Shown: piece by piece, positions 34,101-43,112 of the stretch
Layout of the letters: each line of letters starts with the position of its first letter
Numbering within the stretch: position 1 is the first letter of the stretch
Assembly (NCBI GenBank): GCA_005790505.1
Contig: SXUP01000019.1
Location: 1-64,000 of the forward strand
DNA from: Actinomycetota bacterium
Lineage (GTDB): Bacteria > Actinomycetota > Acidimicrobiia > Acidimicrobiales > Ilumatobacteraceae
DNA: 64,000 bases
Direction: 5' to 3'
Program-made: the position numbers and the translations under genes
Notes under the pieces: generated by a model
Told to the model about the DNA's origin: nothing
Database searches by the model: none
What the model saw: only the letters and a program-made list of their open reading frames with translations

Positions 34101-34380
34101 TTCGCCGGGATGGAAACTCAAAGTCAACGAAACGTCGATTGCTTCACGCACTGCCTTTGGAATAACCACTGCTTTTGATGTGCCAAGCGACGGAAAAGCG
34201 ACGCTGTCATACCAAACTTCGGTCTTCAGAATGCTGGCAATTCTATCTGGATTTGGTTTTTGGTCGGTGACAGTGTTTTTAATGCTTGTGCGCAGCCGAA
34301 AAAAAGAAAAAAAATCCTCTGCGAACATGGGAACAAAGTTTGACTCTCCTGTTCTCTCGTTTGAGGATATTTCAAAATGA
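31147..34380 (+). CDS. Large GT2 glycosyltransferase fused to a multi-pass membrane region
   Basis: This 1077-aa protein begins with a GT2 (GT-A) domain (about residues 15-270): DANPGFNAACN, FLHDDA (metal-binding acidic cluster) and ADLDLCWRAH. A first membrane segment at about 275-297 and roughly ten more between about 380 and 770 follow, then an extracytoplasmic domain (about 780-1020) and a last helix near 1028-1050 before a Lys-rich tail. The layout suggests transfer of a sugar and further handling of the product across the membrane. The GTG start at 31147 has no clear ribosome binding site. The stop overlaps the DUF5719 gene (ATGA). Confidence 0.85.
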   Translation: MTEFFEIPSDSSLGTEVVVAPPVVAVVVVHEQGDWTAECLSALGSQDYPNLQILVLSTSGETNEAATTTVDMVANNAPNSVLRFMDANPGFNAACNNVLAMVDGENGFYLFLHDDAVLATNGVSRLIEELYRSNAGIVGPKIVSWSDTRQLESVGVAIDRFGERDPVVDIGEIDQEQHDAVRDTFMLPSTCMLIRADLFRALGGFEVSLSNESADLDLCWRAHTTGARVVVVPAAVVRHQHRSANSVRPEDARHDLARAQRERIHTTIALTQAVYLPFVILQLLIVSIAQLVVGIFSGSPARAWTSLLSLITSPFHIPQLTARRKKVQHSRVVDDNEIRALQSRGSARLSAYLRKRARVIGKAEAENSASIGDVAVRQRGTVAFWLTLFILTLLGSRSLLASGVPRVGQFVPFIGNGREMMSLYSSGWWPSAFGKAVSAPTGVLLNAFATFASLGRVGLLQTLTVVTLPFIGYIGAWQFASVYATRRARIITALTYAAVPLPYACISVGRWGGLLVYAAFPWFAHIARLLVAHRPVVASSREDAMDYFMYRSQRVFTKRVATLTLILAVVTAFEVGVLIVVAELVVVWFLVTWLHGARLRDALMWPLMFALAGLGTLVLHAPWLEWFATTGWWSRVSGAPIEGGRDIGLLGLASFDIGILPLSSVAVLLFVPAFASIFIVRGSRAPWALRGSLLAASALLVALLDDRAILPIHLAEPAIMLVPVAFGLSVAVGALGASMTVDVRHAKFGWRQPLSALASIGLVVGMLPSVLSSLDGRWNQATTSVMDLLEQLPAESEAGSYRTVFLGDVRMLPGAPISIGWGVGYSVITGAQISTVDIWEPPRSRATDELAQAVRGIVRGSTARAGRLVAPLAVRFIVVPIIDGAASTRDDQLPVPRDLLTALSDQLDLRRRYSSPDLVIFENSAWVPVRSSLSTLGAEASKLAGAASTIAADLAGATPVLSSVRPDFGASALLKEGTVHLAVPFSPGWKLKVNETSIASRTAFGITTAFDVPSDGKATLSYQTSVFRMLAILSGFGFWSVTVFLMLVRSRKKEKKSSANMGTKFDSPVLSFEDISK

Positions 34381-35864
34381 GCGGGACTGCGGCTCCTCGG
34401 GCACATATGCTGCGCAGGGTTTTCGGCGCAATTCTCGTACTAGCGTCGATTGGAACATTGGCTTATGTGGAGGTGCAGCGACCTGTTGTTCCCGAAGGAG
34501 CATCGGCGGCACGCTCAGATCTTGATGCGTTCGCCCAGATGCCGACCCGATCCCGGATTAGCACATCGTGGTTTTGTCCAGGTGTAGCAGCAGGTGATGG
34601 AGTGAGCAAGGGTCGTGTTGTTATCGCTAATCCAACCGATGTGGATATCACGGCGGCTGTCACATTATTGAGTGATGGCAATCCAGAGCAGCAGACGGTT
34701 ACTGTTGCGGCACGCTCACGGCAAAGCGTCGATCTTTTGCGCGGTCGCACAAAAGGTGTTGTCGTGCCCGTTGTCGAAGTCATCGGCTCACAGGGTGTCG
34801 TAGAGCAACAGCTTGACTTTGCCGCCGGAGACACTACATCGCTCTGCGCAACCAGCACATCTTCATCATGGTTTTTTGCAGATGGTTTCACGCTTGAGGG
34901 CTCACGAGAGCGACTGATCTTGGCGAACCCATTTCCCGAGAGTGCCGTCGTCAACATCACATTCTCCACTATTGATGGACAACGACGCCCAACGGCTTTG
35001 CAGGGTTTCATCATGCCTGCGCGATCTGTTAAAAGTTTTGATATGAGCAAGGAGGGGGCAAACGAGGAACAGCTTTTAGCAATCGAGGTTCGCGCGACAA
35101 CTGGCAAAATAATTGCGTCTCGAGCGCAGCACTATTTAGGTGGAGGAAGGCTTGGCTACAGCACAACACTGGGTCTTCCGTTGGCGCGGAGTAAATGGTG
35201 GTTTGCTGGTGGTCAAACCGCCACAAATGCAATAGAAAAACTTGTTCTGTACAATCCAGGAGAACGAGACATCGTAGTTGATGCAGTTTTTTTACATCAA
35301 GAATTAAATGCAAATGCTGATTCCTCTGGCCCCATACCGCCACTCGGTACAACTTCCATCGCCGTGCCTGCTGGCGGCGTTGTATCTGTAAATACCGAGT
35401 CTGCTGCTTCACTGCCAAAGGGCGCGCATGGAATAGTTCTTTCAACATCCTCGCAGGCTGAGTTTGTTGCTGAACACGCATTCAGCAGAAAAACAAAATC
35501 AAGCACATTCACTGCGCTTACGCAGGGCACGCCCGATGAATTGACCTCACGAGTGTGGTGGATTCCAACTGGTGTAACGCCAGATTCACGTGATGCTCTA
35601 TCTATTCTCAACACGACTAGTGAGCCAGCAGTGTTGAGCGTTGTTGGAATCGGGCCGGGCGGGGAGTTTCCGTTGGCTGGATTGACCGATATTGTCCTGC
35701 CACCCGCAGGCGTGCGAAATATTTCCTTCCCTAAAGATGTCACTGATGGTCAACTCATTGTGCGCAGTACAGAACCCCTCGTCGTGCGTCGCCAACTCAA
35801 CCGCGGGCATGGACTAGTCGGTTTTAGTTCTGTCTTGGCATTGCCGCAACGCGGACAACAATGA
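34377..35864 (+). CDS. DUF5719 family exported protein
   Basis: This 495-aa protein has an N-terminal membrane anchor (about residues 13-32) and an exported beta-rich part with three or four similar immunoglobulin-like units (each with an F/WWF...N.....LVLANP pattern, for example SWFFADGF, KWWFAGGQ, VWWIPTG). This matches DUF5719, which in actinobacteria lies next to a large GT2 protein, as here. It is translationally coupled on both sides by ATGA overlaps. A role in glycan assembly or presentation is inferred from context only. Confidence 0.82.
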   Translation: MSGTAAPRAHMLRRVFGAILVLASIGTLAYVEVQRPVVPEGASAARSDLDAFAQMPTRSRISTSWFCPGVAAGDGVSKGRVVIANPTDVDITAAVTLLSDGNPEQQTVTVAARSRQSVDLLRGRTKGVVVPVVEVIGSQGVVEQQLDFAAGDTTSLCATSTSSSWFFADGFTLEGSRERLILANPFPESAVVNITFSTIDGQRRPTALQGFIMPARSVKSFDMSKEGANEEQLLAIEVRATTGKIIASRAQHYLGGGRLGYSTTLGLPLARSKWWFAGGQTATNAIEKLVLYNPGERDIVVDAVFLHQELNANADSSGPIPPLGTTSIAVPAGGVVSVNTESAASLPKGAHGIVLSTSSQAEFVAEHAFSRKTKSSTFTALTQGTPDELTSRVWWIPTGVTPDSRDALSILNTTSEPAVLSVVGIGPGGEFPLAGLTDIVLPPAGVRNISFPKDVTDGQLIVRSTEPLVVRRQLNRGHGLVGFSSVLALPQRGQQ

Positions 35865-36313
35865 TTCGAGTCTTGCTGGCAATGTTTGTTGGAGGAGCGG
35901 CCTTCATTGTTGCTGCGATTATTCGTCATCGACAACCTGACGCACCCACGCAAGGTGCCTACCAGTTGCCTACGCAGCTTGATCGGGCGGACTTTTCACA
36001 GCACACGGCGCCTTGGCTCGTCGTGGTGTTTACATCGGCGACATGCCACACCTGCTCTGATGTTTTGGCAAAAGCAATTGTCGTAAAGTGTGCCGATGTT
36101 GACGTTGTCCATGTTGAATTTCCGACCGATGAGCAAATGCACAAGCGTTACAACATTGATGGCGTTCCAGCTTTAGTCGTCGCAGATCAAGAAGGCGTCG
36201 TGAGAGCTGGATTTTTGGGACCAGTCAAGGCCCAAGATCTGTGGGCAACAATTGCAGAATGCAGACAACCAGGTTCTACCCCTGAGCCCGAATTGGGAAA
36301 GCTACAAAATTAG
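35861..36313 (+). CDS. Membrane-anchored thioredoxin-like protein (CHTC)
   Basis: This 150-aa protein has an N-terminal anchor (residues 1-21) and a thioredoxin fold with the active-site CxxC at Cys62-His-Thr-Cys65 and the cis-proline loop GVPALVV (about residue 105). The domain should face the cell exterior and act as a thiol-disulfide oxidoreductase. It overlaps the DUF5719 gene by 4 bp, suggesting that it services that protein or the glycan enzymes. Its last 4 bp overlap the convergent ftsH gene. Confidence 0.85.
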   Translation: MIRVLLAMFVGGAAFIVAAIIRHRQPDAPTQGAYQLPTQLDRADFSQHTAPWLVVVFTSATCHTCSDVLAKAIVVKCADVDVVHVEFPTDEQMHKRYNIDGVPALVVADQEGVVRAGFLGPVKAQDLWATIAECRQPGSTPEPELGKLQN

Positions 36314-38268
36314 TCCCCAGAAGTTGCCGGGGCGTCGGTCGCAACAACAGCTTCGTCGAGTGCTGTCTGAATGAGGCGAGCAACGGTTGCACCGTCAATT
36401 GTTTCTTGTTCAAGGAGCGCCTCTGCCACAAGATTCAGTCCCTTGCGGTGTTTTGTCAACACTTCGTGAGCCCGCTGTTCTTGTTCTCGCAAAATCCGTC
36501 CAATTTCATCGTCCACAAGACGAGCCGTGTTGTCGCTGTATTCGCGACCACTCGTCAACAGGTCTTCTCCCATGAAAACTTGCTGCTGTCCGTTCCATGC
36601 CATTGGACCGATCTGATCTGACATTCCCCATTCCCGCACCATGCGACGTGCAATTGAAGTCGCTTGCTCAAGGTCGTTAGCCGCACCGCTATTGAGATTG
36701 CCGAAAACAATTTTTTCAGCGACGCGTCCACCCATTGCTTTGCAAATTACGTCCTCAAAATACTCGCGTGAGTATGTATGGCGTTCTTCTGGCAGAGACC
36801 AGGTGATACCGAGGGCCATACCCCGAGGCAAGATGGTGACCTTGTGCAAAGGATCACTGTGAGGCAAGACAGTTGCGAGCACGGCGTGTCCACCCTCATG
36901 GAAGGCGGTAGCGCGACGTTCCTCCGCGTTGAGGACAAGGCTTTCGCGACGAGCACCCATCACTACTCGATCCCTCGCATTTTCAAAATCGATGTGTTCA
37001 ATTTCTTTTGAACCGCGACGAACGGCAAAGAGAGCAGCTTCATTAACCAAGTTGGCCAGATCAGCCCCACTCATTCCAGGTGTTGCTTTGGCCATCATTT
37101 CCAAATCGGAGTTTGAACTCATGCGCTTGTCGCGAGAATGCACCTTCAAAATTGCCAGCCGTTCATCACTCTCTGGAAGTGGAACGATAATTTGGCGATC
37201 AAATCTACCGGGACGCAACAATGCTGGATCTAGAACATCAGGCCGGTTTGTTGCGGCAAGCACAACAACCCCTTCAGAGGTTTCAAATCCATCCATCTCA
37301 GCCAGCATTTGATTCAGCGTTTGTTCACGTTCATAGTGACCACAACCAAGACCAGCCCCACGCTTACGACCAATCGAATCAATTTCATCGACAAAAATAA
37401 TTGCGCGGCCCATTTTGCGGGCTTGAGCAAAAAGATCTCGCACTCGGCTCGCGCCAACTCCGACAAACATCTCCATAAAGTCAGAACCTGTGACTGACAA
37501 AAACCCCACGCCTGCTTCGCCTGCAACGGCACGGGCAAACAGGGTTTTGCCGGTTCCAGGAGGACCCACGAGGAGAATACCCTTGGGCACGCGAGCACCT
37601 ATTTCTTTGAAACGCTCGGGCATTCGAAGAAAGTCAACGACCTCTTTGATTTCAAGTTTGACACCGTCATATCCAGCGACGTCAGCAAATGTAGTGCCTG
37701 GTTTGTCGGCTTGATAGGGCTTTGCTCGACTACGTCCGACTGACATTATGCTTCCGGCTTGACCCATCGCGCGCTTTTGCATCCACATAAAAATGCCGAC
37801 AATGAAAAGGAATGGAAGGAAAATTGGAATCAGACTCGTGAGCCAATTTGCCTGAGGAGTTTTGAAGTCATAATCAACACCCCGCGCTTTGAGAAGTTGT
37901 TCGTCACCGTCACTCAGAGTCGTAGCTCCCGTTGTTGAGAATTTTGTCCCGTTGTTCAATATTCCACTGATCACATTTGACGAGTTGTTGATTGATACAC
38001 GCTTGACATCGCCTTTATCTACAAGGACAAGAAACTCTGTATAGGTGACCTTCGTGCCAGTTGCCGAAGACATGAAGCGGGATCCAAATGCCAACACCAC
38101 AATCACCCCAAGTACGACCCAGAACACCCACCGAGGCACTGGTGGCTTGTCGGATTTGTCTGCTTTTGAGCCACCGGATTTTTGCGACCCAGTAAAACGC
38201 GAAAAAGGATTTCCTGATCCTTGAGGCGTCTGAGATGGGGGAGGCGGGGGCGGAGGAAGATTGCTCAT
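36310..38268 (-). CDS. ftsH: ATP-dependent zinc metalloprotease FtsH
   Basis: This 652-aa AAA+ membrane protease has two membrane helices (about 46-65 and 143-164), Walker A GPPGTGKT (235-242), pore loop MFVG (267-270), Walker B IIFVDEID (290-297) and the zinc site HEGGH (457-461). It degrades membrane and regulatory proteins. Two substitutions stand out in the loop after Walker B: the usual GGGHDER reads GCGHYER (Cys309, Tyr312). The N-terminus is Pro-rich. TAGGAT ends 6 nt before the ATG. Confidence 0.96.
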   Translation of the reverse strand: MSNLPPPPPPPSQTPQGSGNPFSRFTGSQKSGGSKADKSDKPPVPRWVFWVVLGVIVVLAFGSRFMSSATGTKVTYTEFLVLVDKGDVKRVSINNSSNVISGILNNGTKFSTTGATTLSDGDEQLLKARGVDYDFKTPQANWLTSLIPIFLPFLFIVGIFMWMQKRAMGQAGSIMSVGRSRAKPYQADKPGTTFADVAGYDGVKLEIKEVVDFLRMPERFKEIGARVPKGILLVGPPGTGKTLFARAVAGEAGVGFLSVTGSDFMEMFVGVGASRVRDLFAQARKMGRAIIFVDEIDSIGRKRGAGLGCGHYEREQTLNQMLAEMDGFETSEGVVVLAATNRPDVLDPALLRPGRFDRQIIVPLPESDERLAILKVHSRDKRMSSNSDLEMMAKATPGMSGADLANLVNEAALFAVRRGSKEIEHIDFENARDRVVMGARRESLVLNAEERRATAFHEGGHAVLATVLPHSDPLHKVTILPRGMALGITWSLPEERHTYSREYFEDVICKAMGGRVAEKIVFGNLNSGAANDLEQATSIARRMVREWGMSDQIGPMAWNGQQQVFMGEDLLTSGREYSDNTARLVDDEIGRILREQEQRAHEVLTKHRKGLNLVAEALLEQETIDGATVARLIQTALDEAVVATDAPATSGD

Positions 38269-38274
38269 ACTCTT

Positions 38275-38280
38275 ATCCTA
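38275..38280 (-). promoter_or_regulatory. -10 hexamer of ftsH (leaderless)
   Basis: Minus-strand TAGGAT is 6 nt from the ATG, with GGGACA 17 bp upstream as -35. Confidence 0.55.
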
Positions 38281-38325
38281 TGGCCGATGTGGCCGCTTGT
38301 CCCCGTGGGGCGCCACCTCAGGCAT

Positions 38326-38331
38326 TACCGT
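38326..38331 (+). promoter_or_regulatory. -10 hexamer of the DUF3499 gene (leaderless)
   Basis: TACCGT ends 7 nt before ATG 38339. Confidence 0.4.
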
Positions 38332-38338
38332 TGTCACA

Positions 38339-38569
38339 ATGGCTCGGCAATGTTCTCGCAGTGGGTGCGCCAACGCGGCTCATGTCACTCTTTCTTACCA
38401 ATATGCGAGATCGTTGGTTTGGCTTGATGATTTGAGCCCCGAAAGAGACCCGCACTCTTATGACATGTGTGACCAGCACGCTGCTCGCACAACGCCTCCC
38501 ACTGGTTGGCGCCTGCAGGATCGACGACATCGAATCATTGTTCATGATTCAAATCGCCTCGCGGGGTAA
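38339..38569 (+). CDS. DUF3499 family protein
   Basis: This 76-aa protein is a small actinobacterial family member with paired cysteines for a zinc site: MARQCSRSGC at the N-terminus and YDMCDQHAAR in the middle. VWLDDLSPERDPHSYD and PPTGWRLQDRR are the family hallmarks. Its function is unknown. It is easy to miss because longer frames overlap it. It overlaps the start of the CPBP protease by 26 bp if that gene begins at 38544. Confidence 0.85.
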   Translation: MARQCSRSGCANAAHVTLSYQYARSLVWLDDLSPERDPHSYDMCDQHAARTTPPTGWRLQDRRHRIIVHDSNRLAG

Positions 38570-39269
38570 CGAACTGGAGCATCCCCGAATTCCCTTTTCC
38601 CGCGCCGTTGCTGTGTGGGCCGCAAGTTATCTCGTGTCAAATATCTTGGCGTTTGTTTTATTCGCGGTGTCGGGGCAGAGCGATGGTGAGCTAACTCCCA
38701 TCTGGCTCGTTGCAACAACATCTTTAGTGTTGTGGGTGCCTATCGTTGGTGGCGTTCAGTTTCTTGGAGTTCGCTATGGGCGCGGCGATATTCGGAAGGA
38801 TTTTGGGGTTACTTTTTCGTGGCGGGATGCGTGGGGAGTTCCTGCCGGTGTCGCCAGTCAGTTGGTTCTCGTCACGGTGGTGACATGGCCCTTCACGCAA
38901 TGGTTTCCTGACGAATTTTCAAGTGACAAGATTGAACAACGAGCCCGTGAATTAATTGATGCGGCCGCCGGCGCCTGGTTCGTTATCTTGGCATTAGTTG
39001 TGGTGATTGGTGCGCCTTTTGTGGAAGAGCTGACATATCGAGGTCTCTTGCAAGGGAGCCTTGCAAGACTCATTCATCGGCGAATCGCCTTAGTCGTCAT
39101 TGCTATGTTCTTTGCGTGCATTCACCTATCAGCCGTGGAGATACCGGGTTTATTCGCCTTTGCAATTGTGTTGGGGTTGATGCGGGAGCGGACCGGAAAC
39201 CTTGGAATGTGTATGGTGACTCATGCGGCATTCAACGCAACGGGATTAATCCTGTTGGTATTGACCTGA
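38544..39269 (+). CDS. CPBP-family intramembrane metalloprotease
   Basis: This 241-aa protein has about seven hydrophobic segments and the three CPBP (Abi/CAAX protease) motifs: EELTYRG (EExxxR), FFACIHLS (FxxxH) and HAAFNA (HxxxN) at the C-terminus. It may process prenylated or other membrane proteins; bacterial substrates are mostly unknown. The start is uncertain: ATG 38544 gives a 26-bp overlap with the DUF3499 gene, and an ATG at 38460 is possible but would overlap more. It ends 7 bp before the next gene. Confidence 0.82.
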   Translation: MIQIASRGNELEHPRIPFSRAVAVWAASYLVSNILAFVLFAVSGQSDGELTPIWLVATTSLVLWVPIVGGVQFLGVRYGRGDIRKDFGVTFSWRDAWGVPAGVASQLVLVTVVTWPFTQWFPDEFSSDKIEQRARELIDAAAGAWFVILALVVVIGAPFVEELTYRGLLQGSLARLIHRRIALVVIAMFFACIHLSAVEIPGLFAFAIVLGLMRERTGNLGMCMVTHAAFNATGLILLVLT

Positions 39270-39276
39270 GGGACAA

Positions 39277-41724
39277 ATGAATTCTCAAGATTTTGATGGG
39301 TCCACAGACAAGGCTGGGGATGATGTTGAGGTGGTTGATTTGTTCAAAAATGATTCTGCATTGACAGTAAAGTCGGTAACCACAACTGCGATTCTTGTGG
39401 GTGCTGTTCTGATGTTGCTTTCGACACTTCACCCCGAACTTATTTTGCGTAACAACACGCCGACCGGTGGTGATATGGGCGCTCACGTGTGGGGTCCTGC
39501 TTATTTGCGCGATGTTTTAATTCCAAATTGGCGAATCTCGGGGTGGAGTATGGACTGGTATGCCGGACTGCCGACGTATCGCTTCTACATGGTCGTTCCA
39601 GCATTGATGATGGTGTTGCTTGATGTCGTCCTTCCCTATGGCATTGCATTCAAAATTATTGTCGTTCTGGGTCTTGTGACCCTTCCGATCTGCGCATGGG
39701 CGATGGGCAAGTTTGCGCGCCTGGCATATCCGATTCCCGAACTTCTTGCCGTGGCGGCTGTTTTATTTTTATACGACGAAAGCTTCACTATCTACGGCGG
39801 CAATATCGCGTCAACGATGGCTGGAGAATTTTCTTTCTCCATTTCATTTGCCATTGCATTTTTAGCCTTCGGCCTTTTTGCTCGGGGCCTTGATGATGGC
39901 AAGTATCGAGGACTGGCAGCCTTGGCCATCTCATTAAGCGCACTTTGCCACGGGATTGTTCTCATTTTTGTTTTCTTCGGAGTAGGGCTGATGCTTTTAT
40001 TGCGATTAGACCGACAACGGTTGCGGTACGGAGTCACAACAATCGGAACAGCTCTACTCTTGTCGGCATTTTGGGTGGTGCCATTTTTGGGTGGACATTC
40101 GATCATGACCGATATGAAATATGAGCCACGACCAAGTGGCGGCAGTGATTCGTTGTGGAAAATGTTTTTTCCACTCGCCCCCGTCTGGAATATTTTGTTG
40201 GTCTGTCTGTCTGTCGTTGCGTTTGTGGCGTCACTCAGGCACCGACGACTCTTGGGTATCTGGATGGGTGTCTACTGCATCATTTTGATGATTGGTGTAA
40301 AGGTTGCTCAACAAAGTCTGCCCATCATTGGTCTTTTGTGGAATCCAAGATTGTTGCCATTTTTGTACATCTTGCGATACATGTTGGCCATCATCGGAGC
40401 CTATGAAGTGCTGGTATTTCTGCTGAAATTTGTACGATTGCAGCGTTATGCACGATCGGTAGTCACTGACTCTCCTGTTGGGCGTCCATCTCTTGTGATG
40501 AGTCTTAATTCATCGACGCGCGTGTTGTGGGTGGTGACGATATTCGCACTCATCGTGTTGGGATTTCGATATCAACAACTTCCCGGTGGGCGCTTTGTTA
40601 CCTCTGGCTCCCAAACGAAGTACGCATGGGGACCTATTGAAATCCCTGCAGCGAGAGGCTTCTCAGATGGCTGGGCGCGCTGGAATTTTCAAGGTTACGA
40701 AGGAAAAAGTTCCTACGGTGAATATCACGGCATCGTCAAAACGATGCAAGGGCTTGGTGACGACCCAGCGCATGGCTGTGGGCGTGCCGTGTGGGAAAAT
40801 AATGGGGAACTAAACAAGTACGGAACCACGATGGGGCTGATGTTGCTCCCATTTTGGACGAAGGGTTGCATCGCTTCGATGGAAGGACTCTTTTTTGAAG
40901 CCGCCGGAACCACGCCGTACCATTTCGTCACTGCAGCAGCCGTATCAAAACAAAGCAGCAATCCAGTTCGCGAATTGCGTTATGAGGACAATGATGCCGC
41001 CAAGGGAGTTCCGTATTTACAGCAACTTGGCGTGCGCTATCTCATGGTTTTTACTCCTGAAGCAGTTGCCCAAGCAACGACTCAGGCATCGCTGAAAGAA
41101 GTTGGTGTTTCCGGGCCATGGCACGTTTATGAAGTTGCCAACACGCAACTCGTGGTGCCCCTCACCACGCAGCCAGTTGTGGTTGCGAAACGCAAAGGAG
41201 ACCAGCGCGAGCGTTGGCTTGAGCTTGGGATGTCGTATTTTCAGCACACCGATGAGTGGGATGCCTTGCCTGTTGCCCATGGTCCAGATTCATGGCAACG
41301 CATCAAAGTTGAGGCAGATCTCGAACGCCGTCAGGGTGATCCAGGTGAACCGAGTCGGCGTGTTGACATCGTTGTTCCGACTGCAGACACCAAGATCACC
41401 CCAGTTGCTGTCGAGCCGACGAAAGTGACCGAAATAAAAATAGATAATGAATCAATTTCATTTCATGTTGACAAAATTGGCGTGCCAGTTTTGGTGAGGG
41501 TCAGTTATTTTCCAAACTGGAAGTCTCACGGAGCATCAGCACCTGTTCGAGCGGCCCCCAACATGATGGTCGTGATTCCGACGCAAAATAATGTTCGACT
41601 GACATATGACTCATCGGCAACGGACAAACTGGCTTATTTGCTGACCTTTATCGGAATCGCAGTCACGATTTATTTCATTCGGCGGCCACTTCGTTACGGG
41701 GTGGCCATGCCTCCTCGCGACTAG
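39277..41724 (+). CDS. Large multi-pass membrane protein (GT-C-like)
   Basis: This 815-aa protein has about a dozen membrane segments between residues 28 and 440, an extracytoplasmic C-terminal domain (about 450-770) and a final helix near 780. The first loop after helix 1 contains TPTGGDMGAHVW and DWYAGLPTYRF, acidic and aromatic features like those of GT-C glycosyltransferases and the 6-pyruvoyl-tetrahydropterin-synthase-related membrane family. It probably modifies surface glycans, which fits manB directly downstream (TAGTG overlap). No catalytic residue can be assigned with certainty. Confidence 0.72.
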   Translation: MNSQDFDGSTDKAGDDVEVVDLFKNDSALTVKSVTTTAILVGAVLMLLSTLHPELILRNNTPTGGDMGAHVWGPAYLRDVLIPNWRISGWSMDWYAGLPTYRFYMVVPALMMVLLDVVLPYGIAFKIIVVLGLVTLPICAWAMGKFARLAYPIPELLAVAAVLFLYDESFTIYGGNIASTMAGEFSFSISFAIAFLAFGLFARGLDDGKYRGLAALAISLSALCHGIVLIFVFFGVGLMLLLRLDRQRLRYGVTTIGTALLLSAFWVVPFLGGHSIMTDMKYEPRPSGGSDSLWKMFFPLAPVWNILLVCLSVVAFVASLRHRRLLGIWMGVYCIILMIGVKVAQQSLPIIGLLWNPRLLPFLYILRYMLAIIGAYEVLVFLLKFVRLQRYARSVVTDSPVGRPSLVMSLNSSTRVLWVVTIFALIVLGFRYQQLPGGRFVTSGSQTKYAWGPIEIPAARGFSDGWARWNFQGYEGKSSYGEYHGIVKTMQGLGDDPAHGCGRAVWENNGELNKYGTTMGLMLLPFWTKGCIASMEGLFFEAAGTTPYHFVTAAAVSKQSSNPVRELRYEDNDAAKGVPYLQQLGVRYLMVFTPEAVAQATTQASLKEVGVSGPWHVYEVANTQLVVPLTTQPVVVAKRKGDQRERWLELGMSYFQHTDEWDALPVAHGPDSWQRIKVEADLERRQGDPGEPSRRVDIVVPTADTKITPVAVEPTKVTEIKIDNESISFHVDKIGVPVLVRVSYFPNWKSHGASAPVRAAPNMMVVIPTQNNVRLTYDSSATDKLAYLLTFIGIAVTIYFIRRPLRYGVAMPPRD

Positions 41725-43103
41725 TGTTATTTGGCATGCCACAGACAGATCCAAGCGTTCTTGATGAGATTATAAAGGCATACGACATTCGCGGCACCAC
41801 ACCTGATCAATTCAACGAAGAAGTGGCATTTGCGATAGGGGTTGGCTTTGCAACTTTTGTGCAGTCGGACTCAGTTCTGGTTGCCCGAGACATGCGCGCC
41901 ACCGGAGAATCTTTAGCACAGGCTTTTTCCGAGGGAGTGATGTCGTGTGGCGTTGATATTGTTTATCTTGGTCTAGCCAGTACCGACCTGTTGTATTTTG
42001 CTGCGGGTCGGCTGAATGCTCCAGGAGCAATGTTTACCGCATCACATAATCCTGCCGAATACAACGGAATTAAATTCTGCTTATCTGGCGCTCGTCCTGT
42101 GGGGGCAGACACCGGACTCGGGGAGATTAAAGAAATAGCGCGTGCCGTGATGAATGGTCGGGCACCCCGAAACTCGGCAACACCCGGCTCCTCAAGCTCG
42201 CAAGATCTGTTGTCTGCTTTTGCGGATCATGTGGTGTCTTTTGTCAACATAGATGCACTGCGTCCGATGCGCGTAGTCGCCGACACTGCAAATGGCATGG
42301 GTGGACTTATCGTTCCGGTTGTATTTGAGCGTCTACCGATGATTGAAGTTGAAGTGATGTATCCAGAACTTGATGGATCTTTTCCCAACCATCCAGCAGA
42401 CCCGATACAAACTGCCAATCAAAAAGATCTGATGGCACGCGTCATCGCCGGAGGTTTTGACATCGGTCTCGCCTTTGATGGCGACGCGGATCGAGTTTTT
42501 GTTGTTGATGAACTCGGTAAAGGTGTTTCTGGTAGTACGACGACGGCAATGTTGGCGGCTGCAATGTTGCGGACTTATCCGGGCGCAACAATCCTGCACA
42601 ATATTATTTGCTCGCGGGCGGTTTCAGAGATTATTCGCGAAAATGGTGGTGTGCCCGTCCGCACCAAAGTGGGACATAGCAACATCAAGCAAGTGATGGC
42701 TGAGACGGGTGCAGTATTTGGTGGCGAGCACTCAGCGCATTATTACTTCTTGGATAACTTTCGGGCAGACAGCGGAATCATCGCGGCGATGTTGGTGCTT
42801 GCTGAGATGAGTAGATCGGGGCAGCCATTATCGATAGTGCGACAACCATTCGAACGCTACGAAGCGAGTGGAGAGATTAATACGAGCGTCGGTGATACAA
42901 CCGAAGTGATCAGCCGCGTTGCAATGAGTTATCCATCCTTTCCTCAAGACACGCTTGACGGCCTGACGGTGGATGGCGGCGACTGGTGGTTCAATCTGAG
43001 ACCGTCCAATACGGAGCCTCTATTGCGCCTAAATCTGGAAGCCTCAACTCGGGACATGTGTGATGAGCGTGTGGCAGAGGTTCTTGCTCTCGTTACCGCC
43101 TAA
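41724..43103 (+). CDS. manB: Phosphomannomutase/phosphoglucomutase
   Basis: This 459-aa alpha-D-phosphohexomutase converts mannose-6-phosphate to mannose-1-phosphate, feeding GDP-mannose synthesis. KAYDIRG near the N-terminus, the phosphoserine loop TASHNP (Ser107 in 105-110), the metal-binding DGDADR (about 252) and the C-terminal RPSNTEPLLRLN are all present. The start is a GTG overlapping the previous stop, with ATG 41736 as alternative. It completes the GDP-mannose/GDP-fucose route with the pyrophosphorylase at 24757, gmd and fcl. Confidence 0.92.
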   Translation: MLFGMPQTDPSVLDEIIKAYDIRGTTPDQFNEEVAFAIGVGFATFVQSDSVLVARDMRATGESLAQAFSEGVMSCGVDIVYLGLASTDLLYFAAGRLNAPGAMFTASHNPAEYNGIKFCLSGARPVGADTGLGEIKEIARAVMNGRAPRNSATPGSSSSQDLLSAFADHVVSFVNIDALRPMRVVADTANGMGGLIVPVVFERLPMIEVEVMYPELDGSFPNHPADPIQTANQKDLMARVIAGGFDIGLAFDGDADRVFVVDELGKGVSGSTTTAMLAAAMLRTYPGATILHNIICSRAVSEIIRENGGVPVRTKVGHSNIKQVMAETGAVFGGEHSAHYYFLDNFRADSGIIAAMLVLAEMSRSGQPLSIVRQPFERYEASGEINTSVGDTTEVISRVAMSYPSFPQDTLDGLTVDGGDWWFNLRPSNTEPLLRLNLEASTRDMCDERVAEVLALVTA

Positions 43104-43106
43104 GAT
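43101..43106 (+). promoter_or_regulatory. -10-like hexamer before the Trm112-like gene
   Basis: TAAGAT, which begins with the manB stop codon, is 6 nt before ATG 43113. Read-through from manB is equally possible. Confidence 0.3.
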
Positions 43107-43112
43107 ATAGGC

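Noticed and set aside
38281-38435. Short plus-strand frames of 50-68 codons downstream of the ftsH start
   Set aside because: They overlap the DUF3499 gene in other frames and show no recognisable domain.
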